A stretch of 64,000 bases of DNA from Bacillus sp. OV166 (GCF_900177675.1 NZ_FXWM01000001.1:1869001-1933000), one strand, 5' to 3'; counted from the first letter of the stretch, positions 46,834 to 57,540 are shown. Program-made: numbers and translations. Notes: generated by a model not told the origin, from the letters alone.

Positions 46834-47934
46834 GTGCCGACAAAAAAAACAACTCCCGATTTTATTTTAATGATCGTAACATTCACGCTTCTGGCAATAG
46901 GGCTTATCATGGTTTACAGCGCAAGTGCTATCTGGGCCGAATATAAATTTAATGATTCCTTTTTCTTTGCGAAAAGACAAACTCTTTTTGCAGGGGTAGG
47001 AGTCGCTGCTATGTTTTTTATTATGAACATCAACTATTGGACGTGGAGGACTTGGTCGAAAACCTTTATCATTATTTGTTTTGTCCTACTTATTCTTGTT
47101 TTAATTCCGGGAATAGGTAATGAAAGAAATGGTTCTCGAAGTTGGATTGGTGTAGGGGCTTTTTCGATTCAACCTTCAGAATTTATGAAACTGGCGATGA
47201 TAGCTTTTTTGGCAAAATATCTGTCCGAACGGCAAAAGCTCATTACTTCATTTAAAAAAGGTCTTGTTCCATCATTAGGGCTTGCCTTTTTAGCCTTTTC
47301 AATGATCATGCTCCAACCTGATTTAGGTACGGGAACAGTTATGATGGGAACCTGTGTCGTCATGATTTTTATTGCTGGAGCACGGATTAGCCATTTTTCT
47401 TTCCTTGGACTGTTGGGTATAGCAGGGTTTGTCGGCTTAATTGCTTCCGCACCTTATCGAATGAAAAGGATAACTTCCTTTTTAGATCCATGGTCCGACC
47501 CGCAGGGAAGTGGCTTTCAAATGATTCAATCGCTTTTTGCAATTGGACCTGGCGGATTGTTTGGACTTGGACTTGGCGAAAGCCGACAAAAGTTTTTTTA
47601 CTTACCAGAACCACAGACCGACTTTATCTTTGCAATACTATCTGAAGAATTAGGTTTTATCGGTGGTTCATTTATATTACTATTATTTGCACTGTTGTTA
47701 TGGAGAGGTATTCGAATCGCCCTAGGTGCACCGGATTTATATGGCAGTTTTTTAGCCGTAGGGATCATCGCCATGGTAGCTATTCAGGTAATGATTAATA
47801 TTGGAGTTGTCACAGGGCTAATGCCCGTTACGGGCATTACCTTGCCATTTTTGAGCTATGGGGGTTCTTCATTGACCTTGATGTTGATGGCGGTCGGTGT
47901 TCTTCTTAATATTAGCAGGTATTCTCGATTTTGA
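46834..47934 (+). CDS. spoVE: Stage V sporulation protein E (SEDS polymerase)
   Basis: A 366-residue SEDS-family protein with ten membrane segments, paralogue of FtsW, which works with SpoVD in making the spore cortex. Signatures: MVYSASAIWAEYKF, IGVGAFSIQPSEFMKLA near 110, QPDLGTGTVMM near 160, LPEPQTDFIFAILSEELGF near 260 and LSYGGSSLTLM near 340. The GTG at 46834 gives the family start MPTKKTTPDF, 9 nt after GAGGTG; the TTG at 46819 overlaps the ribosome binding site. Identity as SpoVE rests on position and very close match to the Bacillus sequence. Confidence 0.95.
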   Translation: MPTKKTTPDFILMIVTFTLLAIGLIMVYSASAIWAEYKFNDSFFFAKRQTLFAGVGVAAMFFIMNINYWTWRTWSKTFIIICFVLLILVLIPGIGNERNGSRSWIGVGAFSIQPSEFMKLAMIAFLAKYLSERQKLITSFKKGLVPSLGLAFLAFSMIMLQPDLGTGTVMMGTCVVMIFIAGARISHFSFLGLLGIAGFVGLIASAPYRMKRITSFLDPWSDPQGSGFQMIQSLFAIGPGGLFGLGLGESRQKFFYLPEPQTDFIFAILSEELGFIGGSFILLLFALLLWRGIRIALGAPDLYGSFLAVGIIAMVAIQVMINIGVVTGLMPVTGITLPFLSYGGSSLTLMLMAVGVLLNISRYSRF

Positions 47935-47941
47935 ACCTTAC

Positions 47942-47970
47942 CCCTGTTTAGCAGCAGGGTTCTTTTTATT
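47942..47970 (+). terminator. Weak terminator after spoVE
   Basis: CCCTG pairs with CAGGG over an 8-nt loop, followed by TTCTTTTTATTTTT. Confidence 0.6.
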
Positions 47971-48097
47971 TTTAAGCGATATCTAGTTCATAAGGTTACA
48001 ATTAGATAACATTCTTTTTTCATATGCATTATTTCGTTCGTTTTTATAGTAAGATAGTTATGGCAATCAGGTGTTAAATAGTTAATGAGGTGGAAAA

Positions 48098-49201
48098 ATG
48101 AAAATAGTTGTTAGCGGTGGAGGGACTGGCGGACATGTCTATCCTGCTCTCGCACTAATTAGAGAAATTCAAAAACAGAATAAGGATGCACAATTTTTAT
48201 ATATTGGGACTAAAAATGGTTTGGAAAGTAAGCTTGTTCCGATGGAGAATATTCCTTTTAAAGCAATTCATATTACTGGTTTTCAAAGAAAGCTTTCCTT
48301 TGAAAATATAAAAACTGTTCTACGTTTTCTAAAAGGGGTAAAAGACAGTAAAAGAATGTTAAAAGAGTTCAAACCTGATATTGTCATTGGAACAGGCGGA
48401 TATGTATGCGGACCTGTTGTTTATGCTGCATCAAAGCTCGGTATCCCAACGATTATCCACGAACAAAATAGTGTTCCTGGACTTACCAATAAATTTTTAA
48501 GCCGTTATGTAAATAAAATTGCGATTTGTTTTGAAGAAGCCAAAGAATTCTTTCCGAAAGAGAAGACTGTTTTCACAGGTAATCCTCGTGCATCCGAAGT
48601 AATTGGCAAGGATGGGATTCAAGGACGTCTTGCAGCTGGGCTTAGTACAACAATACCAGCAGTTTTAATCTTTGGCGGCAGCCGTGGTGCCAGGCCAATT
48701 AATGAGGCTGTTGTAAAGGCATTTGGGGAATTGGCTGAAAAGCCATATCAAATTCTTTATATTACAGGAGACGTTCATTTTGAGGATGTTAAAAAAGAAG
48801 TAGATCTAATTGGAAACCCAAAAAATGTAGTAATTAAGCCATTTATTCATAATATGCCAGAGGTCCTTGCGGGGATTGATCTAGTCGTTTCAAGAGCAGG
48901 AGCAACGACACTAGCAGAGATTACCTCGCTCGGTATTCCAAGCATTCTTATTCCTAGCCCGTATGTTACAAATAATCATCAAGAGAAAAACGCTAAATCT
49001 TTAAGTGACCATGGTGCGGCAGAATTACTATTAGAAAAAGATTTAAATAATAAAAGTCTTGTGAACCACATCGATCGTATTCTCTTAAATAAAGAAAATT
49101 TAAAGGAAATGAAGCTAAAAGCTAAAAAAATGGGTGTGCCTGATTCAGCTATTAGACTGTATTCCTTAATGCAAGAGCTTGTAAATACAAATCAAAGGTA
49201 G
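48098..49201 (+). CDS. murG: Lipid II synthase MurG (GlcNAc transferase)
   Basis: A 367-residue GT28 glycosyltransferase that adds GlcNAc to lipid I on the cytoplasmic face. The glycine loop [14 protein letters not shown] begins at residue 7, [14 protein letters not shown] near 97, [11 protein letters not shown] near 126, [13 protein letters not shown] near 193 and [11 protein letters not shown] near 267. RBS GAGGTGG. It has the normal length; murB follows after 60 bp. Confidence 0.97.
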   Translation: MKIVVSGGGTGGHVYPALALIREIQKQNKDAQFLYIGTKNGLESKLVPMENIPFKAIHITGFQRKLSFENIKTVLRFLKGVKDSKRMLKEFKPDIVIGTGGYVCGPVVYAASKLGIPTIIHEQNSVPGLTNKFLSRYVNKIAICFEEAKEFFPKEKTVFTGNPRASEVIGKDGIQGRLAAGLSTTIPAVLIFGGSRGARPINEAVVKAFGELAEKPYQILYITGDVHFEDVKKEVDLIGNPKNVVIKPFIHNMPEVLAGIDLVVSRAGATTLAEITSLGIPSILIPSPYVTNNHQEKNAKSLSDHGAAELLLEKDLNNKSLVNHIDRILLNKENLKEMKLKAKKMGVPDSAIRLYSLMQELVNTNQR

Positions 49202-49261
49202 CCCATAATTGTTTTTAGCATAAACTGAAATAAATGCATCTTCGAAAGATAGGTGGTAAAT

Positions 49262-50170
49262 ATGGACGCAATAATAACGGAATTGCAAAATTCAAATATA
49301 GGAAAAGTGAAAATAAGTGAACCTCTTGTCAACCACACCACAATCAAAATCGGCGGTCCTGCTGATCTTTTTATTGAGCCTTCATCAGTTGAAAATTTAA
49401 AACAGGCGATGGGTTTGGTAAAAAAACACAGCATAAATTGGCGGGCGATTGGCAGAGGTTCTAATCTTTTAGTCTCTGACAAAGGCATCGAAGGAGCGGT
49501 AATTAAACTTGGCTCTGGAGTGGATGGACTTAAAATTAATGGCACAGAGATTACAGTGGGAGGCGGACATTCCCTGATAAGTTTGGCTACACTTATTAGC
49601 AAGAAAGGGATGGCCGGATTAGAATTTGCCAGTGGAATCCCTGGATCTGTTGGCGGTGCTGTTTATATGAATGCTGGTGCACACGGCTCAGATATTAGCA
49701 AAATACTGACAAGGGCTCATATTTTATTTGAAGATGGGACGATGGAGTGGCTTTCGAATGACGAAATGAAATTCTCTTATAGAACATCTGTCTTGCAGAA
49801 AATTAGACCAGGCATTGTTGTAGAAGCTGCATTTCAACTTGTCGAAGGTGATAAATCCGTCATTGTATCAAAAATGGTCAAGAATAAGGATTATCGAAAA
49901 GATACCCAACCATGGAATTTTCCCTGTGCTGGCAGTATATTTAGGAACCCGCTTCCGAATTACGCAGGAAAATTAATAGAAGATGCTGGGTTAAAGGGAT
50001 ATAGTATTGGCGGTGCAAAAATATCAGAAATGCATGGGAATTTTATAGTAAATGCTGGAAATGCTACTGCAGGAGATGTGCTTGCCTTAATTCAACATGT
50101 AAAGGATACCATTTACAGCCTTTATAATGTAAAAATGGAAACAGAGGTAGAAATAATCGGACGGAAATAA
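49262..50170 (+). CDS. murB: UDP-N-acetylenolpyruvoylglucosamine reductase MurB
   Basis: A 302-residue FAD enzyme that reduces enolpyruvyl-UDP-GlcNAc to UDP-MurNAc. FAD-binding elements are [14 protein letters not shown] near residue 24 and [12 protein letters not shown] near 65; active-site regions are [15 protein letters not shown] near 135, [10 protein letters not shown] near 224 and [16 protein letters not shown] near 260. This is the type II MurB of Gram-positives. ATG at 49262 follows AGGTGG; the GTG at 49253 lies within it. In B. subtilis murB also sits here between murG and divIB. Confidence 0.97.
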   Translation: MDAIITELQNSNIGKVKISEPLVNHTTIKIGGPADLFIEPSSVENLKQAMGLVKKHSINWRAIGRGSNLLVSDKGIEGAVIKLGSGVDGLKINGTEITVGGGHSLISLATLISKKGMAGLEFASGIPGSVGGAVYMNAGAHGSDISKILTRAHILFEDGTMEWLSNDEMKFSYRTSVLQKIRPGIVVEAAFQLVEGDKSVIVSKMVKNKDYRKDTQPWNFPCAGSIFRNPLPNYAGKLIEDAGLKGYSIGGAKISEMHGNFIVNAGNATAGDVLALIQHVKDTIYSLYNVKMETEVEIIGRK

Positions 50171-50251
50171 GAAAGAAAATAATCGTACGAATGACAAATA
50201 TTGTGTTATAATTACTGATAATATTATAGGTGCAACCTCGAAAAGTAACTG

Positions 50252-50278
50252 ACGGCATGATTTTTCGTGCCGTTGTTT
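50252..50278 (+). terminator. Possible terminator after murB
   Basis: ACGGCATG pairs with CGTGCCGT (one G-U) over a 6-nt loop, then TGTTTCTCTTTT. The T-run is interrupted, so termination may be partial. Confidence 0.55.
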
Positions 50279-50364
50279 CTCTTTTCAAGGTAAACTATCG
50301 AATGTTTGGACAGGCTTAGTTAGCTATTCCTGAGGCAGCTGCTTTTTATTTGGAGGAATAATAA

Positions 50365-51156
50365 ATGGAAAAAGGTAAAATCGTTGCTCTCGAGGATCGT
50401 ATCCCTCAACTTAAAGAGCAAAGACGACGAAAAGCGAATAGACGCCTTGTACTCCTGTTAATTCTGTTTTTTACAATGATAGTAGTTATCGCCTACTCAC
50501 AATCACCATTAAGTCATGTAAAGACGATAACAATAAAAGGCAATGGAGTGTATTCCGCTGAAGAATTAGTCAGTCAGAGCGGCCTTTCGAATAATACGAA
50601 TATTTGGAAAATAAAGAAGGAAGAAACCATTGTAAAATTACAGCGATTATCCGAGATCAAAAAAGCTGATATTCAGATTCACTGGCCTAGTACAGTTATT
50701 ATTCAAGTAAAAGAATATAAAAGAATTGCCTACCTAAAACAAGGGAATAATTTCCTTCCAGTTATGGATAATGGGGAAATTTTAAAAAATCGAGAAGCAA
50801 ATAAAATTCCTGTTAATTCTCCAATTTTATTTGAGTTTAAAGAAGGGGCAGCCCTCAATCAATTGGTTAAAGAGTTAGAAAAACTTCCTAGAGAAATTTC
50901 AAACTCGATCTCTGAAATCCATTATACTCCCAAGAAAACAGATCCATTTCATATATCCTTATTTATGAATGACGGATTCGAGGTGAGTGCGACATTAAGA
51001 AGTTTTTCAGAAAAAATGGTGCATTATCCCTCAATTATCTCCCAATTAGATCCTAACAAAAAGGGAATTATTGACTTAGAAGTAGGATCTTACTTTAAGG
51101 CTTTTGAAACAGAAGGGGAGGAAAAAGAAGTTGAGCAAGATAAAGGTGAAGGGTAA
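50365..51156 (+). CDS. divIB: Cell division protein DivIB (FtsQ)
   Basis: A 263-residue bitopic protein. A basic cytoplasmic N-terminus (QRRRKANRR) precedes one membrane segment (about 27-44), a POTRA domain beginning VKTITIKGNGVYSAEELV (about 50-120) and a beta domain to about 235, then an acidic tail. It forms the FtsL-DivIC-DivIB complex at the septum. The ATG follows TTGGAGGA. The last 26 bp overlap the ylxW start. Confidence 0.95.
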   Translation: MEKGKIVALEDRIPQLKEQRRRKANRRLVLLLILFFTMIVVIAYSQSPLSHVKTITIKGNGVYSAEELVSQSGLSNNTNIWKIKKEETIVKLQRLSEIKKADIQIHWPSTVIIQVKEYKRIAYLKQGNNFLPVMDNGEILKNREANKIPVNSPILFEFKEGAALNQLVKELEKLPREISNSISEIHYTPKKTDPFHISLFMNDGFEVSATLRSFSEKMVHYPSIISQLDPNKKGIIDLEVGSYFKAFETEGEEKEVEQDKGEG

Positions 51157-51841
51157 ACATGTTATCTTGTCCCTCGTCTGCCTTGTATTAGGATTTATGA
51201 TTGCCTTTTCTTATCATTTGACGCAAATAGAAAATAAAAATGAGAAGCCAAATGTATCGGGTAAACAGTGGGAAAAGACACTTGCATTAAGAAATCAATT
51301 AATTGCAGAAGAAAAGAGTAATCGAGAACTGCAAAAGGAGTTACATCAAAAACAAGATTTGGTTCTTAAAAATGAAAAAGACCTCTCAAAGGAAGCACAG
51401 GTCTTTCTTAATCTTGCTGAGGATGCCGAAAAATATCGTATGTTCTTGGGGAAGGTGAAGGTACAGGGGAAAGGGGTTAAGATTACTCTCACTGACGGTG
51501 CATACGACCCAAAAGAAGACAATATTAATAATTACCTTGTTCATGAACACCATGTATTTAAAGTGGTGAATGAACTATATATATCAGGAGCAGCAGCTGT
51601 TGCTATAAATGGGCAAAGGCTGACAAGTCATTCTTATATTATTTGTAATGGACCGGTTATTACTGTAGATGGAATTGAACATCCAGCACCATTTATTATT
51701 ACAGCAATCGGAGACCCTGACGTCCTTTCATCATCAATAAACTTAGTTGGAGGAGTTAAGGATCAACTAGTTAACGATAATATTGTTTTTACATTAGAAA
51801 AAAATGATGAAATTGTCCTAAATCCAATTCTAGGAAGTTAG
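51131..51841 (+). CDS. ylxW: DUF881 protein YlxW
   Basis: A 236-residue DUF881 protein with a short basic N-terminus, one membrane segment (about 11-28), a coiled coil (about 50-95) and a DUF881 domain (about 110-230; VKVQGKGVKITLTDG ... VVNELYISGAAAVAINGQRL). Function unknown, presumed envelope or division related by context. The TTG at 51131, 9 nt after GGGGAGG, is chosen over an in-frame upstream start at 51104. It begins inside divIB. Confidence 0.9.
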   Translation: MSKIKVKGKHVILSLVCLVLGFMIAFSYHLTQIENKNEKPNVSGKQWEKTLALRNQLIAEEKSNRELQKELHQKQDLVLKNEKDLSKEAQVFLNLAEDAEKYRMFLGKVKVQGKGVKITLTDGAYDPKEDNINNYLVHEHHVFKVVNELYISGAAAVAINGQRLTSHSYIICNGPVITVDGIEHPAPFIITAIGDPDVLSSSINLVGGVKDQLVNDNIVFTLEKNDEIVLNPILGS

Positions 51842-51896
51842 CCATTTTTAAAGTAGTGTCCACGGGATGATTATATAAAAGGTTAGGTGAAAAAAT

Positions 51897-52628
51897 GTGG
51901 ACAACCAAAAAATTAATGCAAGTTTTACATTGATAGCAATCTTGGTCGGTTTCATGATTGCGATCCAATTTCAAACAGTAAAAAAACCTGCTGAACGTGA
52001 CACACGCGATATATGGCAGCTTCGTGAAGCGTTACTTAAAGAAAAAGAACTTCAATCCAATTTATTAAGTGAAATTCGTTCAAATGAAGAAAAGCTGGCA
52101 GCCTATGAATCTAAGCGAAAACAAAGTAAGGAACAAGCTTTAAAGGATACATTAGATGAATTAAAGATTGAAGCTGGATTATCCCAAATTACTGTTCCTG
52201 GAATTACCTTACATATTGAGCCAGTAATCGAAGAAATAAAGCCGGGTACTCCAGTTAATAGGGTGGTTTCACCAGAACTTTTAAAAAGATTACTCAATGA
52301 ATTGAATATGTACGAAGCAAAATATGTAGCGATTGATGGACGAAGAATTATTAATACGACTGTCATTCGGGACATCAATCGGGAAACAAAAATCGATGGA
52401 CATACAATTAATAGTTTGCCGATAGAAGTTATCGTGGGTGTAGATGATAATAATACAGCTGAAAAATTATACAATCGGATGAAAGTATCTAAATCTACGG
52501 AAGAATTTTTTATTGAAAATCTCAGACTTTCCATTTCAAAACCAAATCCGAACGTCACGGTACCTGCCTATGATAATTCCATTCGTATCCGCTACATGGA
52601 ACCGACAAAAGAAGGAGGCGATTCTTAA
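51897..52628 (+). CDS. ylxX: DUF881 protein YlxX
   Basis: A 243-residue paralogue of YlxW with a membrane segment at about 9-25, a coiled coil (LLKEKELQSNLLSEIRSNEEKL) and a DUF881 domain (about 95-240; ELLKRLLNELNMYEAKYVAIDGRRI). The two adjacent copies probably arose by tandem duplication. The start is a GTG at 51897 after AGGTGA; an overlapping ATG at 51895 is out of frame. Stop and the sbp start overlap in TAATG. Confidence 0.9.
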   Translation: MDNQKINASFTLIAILVGFMIAIQFQTVKKPAERDTRDIWQLREALLKEKELQSNLLSEIRSNEEKLAAYESKRKQSKEQALKDTLDELKIEAGLSQITVPGITLHIEPVIEEIKPGTPVNRVVSPELLKRLLNELNMYEAKYVAIDGRRIINTTVIRDINRETKIDGHTINSLPIEVIVGVDDNNTAEKLYNRMKVSKSTEEFFIENLRLSISKPNPNVTVPAYDNSIRIRYMEPTKEGGDS

Positions 52629-52990
52629 TGTGGCTTCCATTCATTGGATTAATAATTGGAATCATACTTGGTTTGTTAACGGAGATTCGAATACCTGAAG
52701 AATATTCCAATTATTTGTCGATTGCTGTCTTAGCAGCATTCGACACACTTTTCGGCGGCATAAGGGCATACCTGCAAAATATATATGATGAAAAGGTGTT
52801 TGTTTCAGGATTCTTTTTTAATATAATGCTTGCTGCAAGTTTAGCTTTTCTCGGTGTTCATCTTGGTGTAGACTTGTATTTAGCGGCAGTTTTCGCGTTT
52901 GGTGTCAGATTATTTCAGAATATTGCCGTAATAAGGCGAATAATATTGACGAAATGGTCAACAAACAAAGAAAAAGTAGAAAAAAATTGA
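52628..52990 (+). CDS. sbp: Small basic protein Sbp (DUF1290)
   Basis: A 120-residue membrane protein with three to four hydrophobic segments and a basic C-terminus (RRIILTKWSTNKEKVEKN), of the DUF1290 family. It always precedes ftsA in Bacillus; a direct role in division has not been shown to my knowledge. The ATG overlaps the ylxX stop by one base; RBS GAAGGAGGCG lies in the ylxX end. Confidence 0.92.
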   Translation: MWLPFIGLIIGIILGLLTEIRIPEEYSNYLSIAVLAAFDTLFGGIRAYLQNIYDEKVFVSGFFFNIMLAASLAFLGVHLGVDLYLAAVFAFGVRLFQNIAVIRRIILTKWSTNKEKVEKN

Positions 52991-53111
52991 AATTTTTTAA
53001 AGGGAATCATTTAGTTGTGACGAATAATTTAAATATTACTATGGAAACTTTTATTGAACAAAAAAAATAGTTGTTGTTCAACTTAAGGAAATCTAAAGGA
53101 GGTGCCAAAGA

Positions 53112-54416
53112 ATGAACAGCAATGAAATATATGTTAGTCTTGACATCGGTACATCCAGTGTGAAAGTTATCATTGGTGAAATGGTCAATGACTCGGGTAA
53201 AGACTCGTTAAATATAATTGGTGTTGGAAATGTGCTATCTGAAGGATTGCGCAAAGGGTCGATCGTGGACATGGACGACACCGTTCATTCGATTAGAAGG
53301 GCAATTGAGCAAGCAGAAAGAATGATTGGGATGGAAATCAGAGATGTGGTGGTTGGCATTTCTGGAAACAATGTTATGCTTCAACAATGTCATGGTATTG
53401 TAGCTGTTTCAAGCCAAAACCGAGAGATTACGAATGAGGATGTCATTCGTGTCATTGAAGCATCCCACGTTGGTTCTATCCCGCCTGAGAGAGAGAACAT
53501 TGGCGTTATTCGAAAACAATTCATACTGGATGGTAAAGATGAAATCAATGATCCCCGCGGTATGATTGGGGTTCGCTTGGAAATGGATGGAACACTCATT
53601 ACCGGATCCAAATCGATCATCATTAATACACTTCGCTGTGTAGAACGCGCTGGACTTGAGATTGTAGACATTGTCCTTCAGCCTTTGGCAGCTGGAGATT
53701 ATGCATTGTCAAAGGATGAGAAGAACCTCGGGGTAGCTCTTATTGACCTTGGTGGAGGATCTACAACGATTGCTGTTTTCGAAGAAGGATTTATCACCCA
53801 AACGAGTGTCATTCCAGTTGGCGGAGATTATATCACGAAAGATCTTTCTGTAGGGTTACGGACTTCTACAGAAGATGCAGAAAAAATCAAAGTAAAACAT
53901 GGACACGCATTTTATGATGAGGCTTCAGAAGATGAAGTATTCAGTGTTCCTATAATCGGCAGTGATCAGCATCAACAATTTAATCAGCTTGAGATTTCTG
54001 ATATTATTGAAGCAAGAATGGAAGAAATTTTTGAACTAGTTTTACATGAAATGAAACGCCTAGGATTAAGTGATCTTCCTGGCGGTTATGTTTTAACTGG
54101 CGGCATGGCAAATATGCAAGGTGTTCTAGAACTTGCCCAGGTGATTTTACAAAATCGAGTTCGGATTGCCGTCCCTGACTATATTGGTGTGAGAGAACCA
54201 CAATATACTACAGCTGTCGGTTTAATTAAATATGCCTACAAGAATGCTAGATTACCAGGTGGTACCATCGGTTCATCGACCATTTCTGAACCTGTAGAAA
54301 AGAGAGTACCAAAACAACAACAACATCAACAACAACCTAAAGCAAAAGTAGAAAAACATCCGGAAGAAAAGATGTCATCAAAAGTAAAAAAATTCCTTGG
54401 TTACTTTTTTGAATAG
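53112..54416 (+). CDS. ftsA: Cell division protein FtsA
   Basis: A 434-residue actin-fold ATPase that tethers FtsZ to the membrane. Phosphate loops VSLDIGTSSVKVIIGE near residue 7 and LIDLGGGSTTIAVF near 208, adenosine motif LTGGMANMQGVLELA near 333. After a Gln/Pro/Lys-rich linker, the C-terminal amphipathic helix (VKKFLGYFFE) is the membrane-targeting sequence. The ATG follows AAAGGAGGTG. ftsZ begins 39 bp downstream. Confidence 0.97.
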   Translation: MNSNEIYVSLDIGTSSVKVIIGEMVNDSGKDSLNIIGVGNVLSEGLRKGSIVDMDDTVHSIRRAIEQAERMIGMEIRDVVVGISGNNVMLQQCHGIVAVSSQNREITNEDVIRVIEASHVGSIPPERENIGVIRKQFILDGKDEINDPRGMIGVRLEMDGTLITGSKSIIINTLRCVERAGLEIVDIVLQPLAAGDYALSKDEKNLGVALIDLGGGSTTIAVFEEGFITQTSVIPVGGDYITKDLSVGLRTSTEDAEKIKVKHGHAFYDEASEDEVFSVPIIGSDQHQQFNQLEISDIIEARMEEIFELVLHEMKRLGLSDLPGGYVLTGGMANMQGVLELAQVILQNRVRIAVPDYIGVREPQYTTAVGLIKYAYKNARLPGGTIGSSTISEPVEKRVPKQQQHQQQPKAKVEKHPEEKMSSKVKKFLGYFFE

Positions 54417-54455
54417 GAAAATCAAAAAAGGAAGCGACGAATTAGGAGGATTGTC

Positions 54456-55592
54456 ATGTTAGAATTTGATACAAATTTAGATTCTCTTGCAACAATAAAA
54501 GTAATCGGTGTAGGCGGAGGTGGTAATAACGCGGTAAACCGAATGATTGAACATGGCGTTCAAGGGGTAGAATTTATCGCTGTAAATACTGATGCTCAAG
54601 CATTAAATCTTTCTAAAGCAGAAGTTAAGATGCAGATTGGCGCAAAACTTACTCGTGGACTAGGTGCAGGTGCTAATCCTGATGTGGGGAAGAAGGCAGC
54701 CGAAGAAAGTAAAGAACAGCTTGAAGCGGCATTAAGCGGAGCAGATATGGTATTTGTAACAGCTGGAATGGGCGGAGGCACAGGAACTGGTGCTGCACCA
54801 GTTATTGCTCAGATTGCTCGTGACTTAGGTGCATTGACGGTGGGTGTTGTCACACGTCCGTTTACATTTGAAGGTAAAAAACGATCTGGTCAAGCATCAG
54901 GCGGAATCGGTGCGATGAAGGAAGCTGTAGATACACTAATTGTGATTCCTAATGATCGTCTTCTAGAAATCGTTGACAAAAGTACGCCAATGCTTGAAGC
55001 TTTCCGTGAAGCAGACAATGTACTCAGGCAGGGTGTACAAGGTATTTCAGATTTAATTGCTGTCCCTGGTCTTATTAACTTGGACTTTGCAGACGTAAAA
55101 ACAATTATGTCTAATAAGGGTTCAGCATTAATGGGTATCGGTGTATCTGCCGGTGAAAATCGTGCAGCAGAAGCCGCTAAGAAAGCAATAAGTTCTCCTT
55201 TATTAGAAACTTCTATTGATGGAGCACAAGGAGTACTAATGAACATTACAGGTGGCACAAACTTAAGCCTTTACGAAGTGCAAGAAGCTGCCGATATTGT
55301 AGCAACCGCATCAGACCAGGAAGTTAACATGATTTTTGGTTCTGTTATCAATGAAACGCTTAAAGATGAAATTATTGTTACTGTCATCGCAACCGGCTTT
55401 AAAGAAGAAGGAATGCAGCCAAAAGCTACTCGTCCGACTTTTGGACAAGCCAAGCCGACAATTGGCAATGTTAAGAGAGAGCAGCCAAAACGCGAAGAGG
55501 TTCAGCAAGAACCCGTTCGCCACACCCAAGTTTCCCAAGAAGAAACTTTGGATATTCCAACCTTCTTACGTAACCGAAATCGGAGAAGATAA
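54456..55592 (+). CDS. ftsZ: Cell division GTPase FtsZ
   Basis: A 378-residue tubulin homologue that builds the Z-ring. The GTP-binding domain (about 10-190) has [13 protein letters not shown] and the tubulin signature [10 protein letters not shown] near 105; the T7 loop with [11 protein letters not shown] near 208 supplies catalytic aspartates. After a short disordered linker the C-terminal peptide [13 protein letters not shown] binds FtsA, SepF and others. The ATG follows AGGAGG. A terminator separates it from spoIIGA; the bpr gene found here in B. subtilis is absent. Confidence 0.98.
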   Translation: MLEFDTNLDSLATIKVIGVGGGGNNAVNRMIEHGVQGVEFIAVNTDAQALNLSKAEVKMQIGAKLTRGLGAGANPDVGKKAAEESKEQLEAALSGADMVFVTAGMGGGTGTGAAPVIAQIARDLGALTVGVVTRPFTFEGKKRSGQASGGIGAMKEAVDTLIVIPNDRLLEIVDKSTPMLEAFREADNVLRQGVQGISDLIAVPGLINLDFADVKTIMSNKGSALMGIGVSAGENRAAEAAKKAISSPLLETSIDGAQGVLMNITGGTNLSLYEVQEAADIVATASDQEVNMIFGSVINETLKDEIIVTVIATGFKEEGMQPKATRPTFGQAKPTIGNVKREQPKREEVQQEPVRHTQVSQEETLDIPTFLRNRNRRR

Positions 55593-55610
55593 ATAACGAA
55601 ACATCTAAGA

Positions 55611-55643
55611 AAGGCATGGCCAATTATGGGTCATGTCTTTTTT
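55611..55643 (+). terminator. Terminator of ftsAZ
   Basis: AAGGCATGGCC pairs with GGGTCATGTCTT with two G-U pairs over a short loop, then T7. Confidence 0.78.
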
Positions 55644-55666
55644 TATTTATTGCAACAAAATCTATC

Positions 55667-55752
55667 TGACAAAATCCGTTGTGAATAGTGGAAAATTCTG
55701 TTTTTTTGATTACAGAAAGTGACACACTTCAGCCATGCAAGTACGTTATACT
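55667..55752 (+). promoter_or_regulatory. Spo0A-type spoIIG promoter
   Basis: GTGACA (55719-55724, 5 of 6 matches to the -35) and TATACT (55747-55752) are separated by 22 nt, the abnormal spacing known for the Spo0A-activated spoIIG promoter of B. subtilis. A TGACAAA near-match to the 0A box (TGNCGAA) lies at 55667-55673, about 90 bp upstream of the predicted start, where site 1 is located in B. subtilis. Confidence 0.65.
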
Positions 55753-55801
55753 TTTTCGTAAACAGAAAGGAAAAGCTGACAATTTAAAGGGAGGAAGCTG
55801 G

Positions 55802-56740
55802 TTGACTATTTATTTAGATGTGATTTGGGCACTAAATTTGTTATTTGATAGCCTGCTTCTGTATTTAACAGCTATTTTTCTAAAAAGAGAAATTAAATTA
55901 GGGAGACTACTTGCTGGCGGTTTTATTGGTTCAATGATAATTTTATTATCCTTTACACCATTAAATGTCTATACAAGCCATCCAATTTCAAAATTCATGT
56001 TTTCAATCTTGATGGTGTTAACTACCTTTGGGTATAAGCGAATGACTTTTTTCATTAAAGCCTTAATGACGCTATATGTTTCAACTTTTTTAATTGGCGG
56101 GGCATTAATGGGGGCACATTATTTTATTCAATATGACTCTGAATTGACAACTAAGGTCCTAATGACCAGTGTAAAAGGTTTTGGAGACCCAATTAGTTGG
56201 GTATTCGTTCTTATTGGTTTTCCAGTTGCCTGGCATTTCTCAAGAAAAAATGTAGAAAGTATGGAGATGACCAAAATTCAATTTGATCAAATTGTTAAAG
56301 TAACCGTGGAAATTGACAATGAAACACTTACTTTTAAAGGATTAGTGGATAGTGGAAACCAACTTTATGATCCGTTGTCAAAGCTTCCTGTTATGTTCGT
56401 CTCAATTAAAAACCAACTAGATACAATCCCAGAAACGATACAGAAACTTGCGGATGATCCAGAAATACTTTTAAAAGGGAGTGGAGAAATCCCAGATGAA
56501 TGGCAAAGCAGGCTCAGGATCATCCCTACTCGCGTGATTGGACAAGAGCATCAGCTTATTATAGCGGTTAAACCTGAAAGCATATTGATCGAACATAACG
56601 GCACTCAGTATTTATGTGAAAAAGGCCTTGTATCTTTCACAATAAAGCAACTCTCTAGTGAGGATGCATTTCAATGTATTGTTCATCCAAAAATGCTAAC
56701 TGGGCATAAACAGCAAACTGAAACTGTTAAGGTGAGTTAA
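55802..56740 (+). CDS. spoIIGA: Pro-sigma E processing protease SpoIIGA
   Basis: A 312-residue protein with five N-terminal membrane segments (about 5-150) and a C-terminal aspartic protease domain. The catalytic motif is VDSGNQL near residue 183, which acts as a dimer like retroviral proteases. On a signal from SpoIIR in the forespore it cleaves the pro-sequence of sigma E. The TTG at 55802, 7 nt after a GGGAGG, gives the family start [12 protein letters not shown]. sigE lies 44 bp downstream. Confidence 0.95.
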   Translation: MTIYLDVIWALNLLFDSLLLYLTAIFLKREIKLGRLLAGGFIGSMIILLSFTPLNVYTSHPISKFMFSILMVLTTFGYKRMTFFIKALMTLYVSTFLIGGALMGAHYFIQYDSELTTKVLMTSVKGFGDPISWVFVLIGFPVAWHFSRKNVESMEMTKIQFDQIVKVTVEIDNETLTFKGLVDSGNQLYDPLSKLPVMFVSIKNQLDTIPETIQKLADDPEILLKGSGEIPDEWQSRLRIIPTRVIGQEHQLIIAVKPESILIEHNGTQYLCEKGLVSFTIKQLSSEDAFQCIVHPKMLTGHKQQTETVKVS

Positions 56741-56784
56741 TATTACTATACTCAGAAAAACATATTTTAGAAGGAGGAACACGC

Positions 56785-57504
56785 ATGAAAAAATGGAGGC
56801 TTCGCCTATCCTACTACTGGTATAAACTATTAATGAAATTGGGCTTAAAAACAGATGAAGTTTATTATATTGGTGGCAGCGAAGCATTACCGCCTCCTTT
56901 GAGTAAAGATGAAGAAGAGTTGTTGTTAAAAAAACTACCGGGTGGTGATAAAGCCGCAAGGTCGATATTAATTGAACGAAATCTCCGTCTAGTTGTTTAT
57001 ATTGCTAGAAAATTTGAGAATACAGGTATTAATATCGAGGATTTAATTAGTATCGGGACCATTGGATTGATTAAGGCCGTAAATACCTTTAATCCGGAGA
57101 AAAAAATAAAACTTGCTACATACGCCTCTAGATGTATCGAGAATGAGATTCTCATGTACTTACGACGTAATAATAAGATCAGATCAGAGGTATCATTTGA
57201 TGAACCTTTGAACATTGATTGGGATGGAAATGAGCTTTTATTATCTGATGTATTAGGAACAGATGATGATATTATCACAAAAGACCTAGAGGCCAATGTG
57301 GACCGAAAGTTATTGACAAAAGCACTGCATCAGCTTACAGACCGTGAAAAACAAATAATGGAGCTTCGGTTTGGTCTGACAAACGGGGAAGAAAAAACCC
57401 AAAAAGACGTAGCCGACATGCTGGGAATTTCCCAATCCTATATTTCACGATTAGAAAAAAGAATCATAAAAAGATTACGGAAAGAATTTAATAAGATGGT
57501 GTAA
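56785..57504 (+). CDS. sigE: RNA polymerase sigma factor E precursor
   Basis: A 239-residue sigma-70 family factor of the mother cell. The N-terminal pro-sequence (about the first 29 residues, an amphipathic helix [17 protein letters not shown] ending near EVYYIGG) is removed by SpoIIGA. Region 2 ([43 protein letters not shown]) and region 4 with the helix-turn-helix ([22 protein letters not shown]) are intact. RBS AGAAGGAGG. It is cotranscribed with spoIIGA from the Spo0A-type promoter. Confidence 0.97.
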   Translation: MKKWRLRLSYYWYKLLMKLGLKTDEVYYIGGSEALPPPLSKDEEELLLKKLPGGDKAARSILIERNLRLVVYIARKFENTGINIEDLISIGTIGLIKAVNTFNPEKKIKLATYASRCIENEILMYLRRNNKIRSEVSFDEPLNIDWDGNELLLSDVLGTDDDIITKDLEANVDRKLLTKALHQLTDREKQIMELRFGLTNGEEKTQKDVADMLGISQSYISRLEKRIIKRLRKEFNKMV

Positions 57505-57540
57505 GAAAAGCAATATTTAAGGCTTTTGTTGATTTTGGCA

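Noticed and set aside
51131..52628. ylxW and ylxX as a possible novel duplicated system
   Set aside because: Both are the normal adjacent DUF881 genes of the Bacillus dcw cluster; the pair is ordinary.
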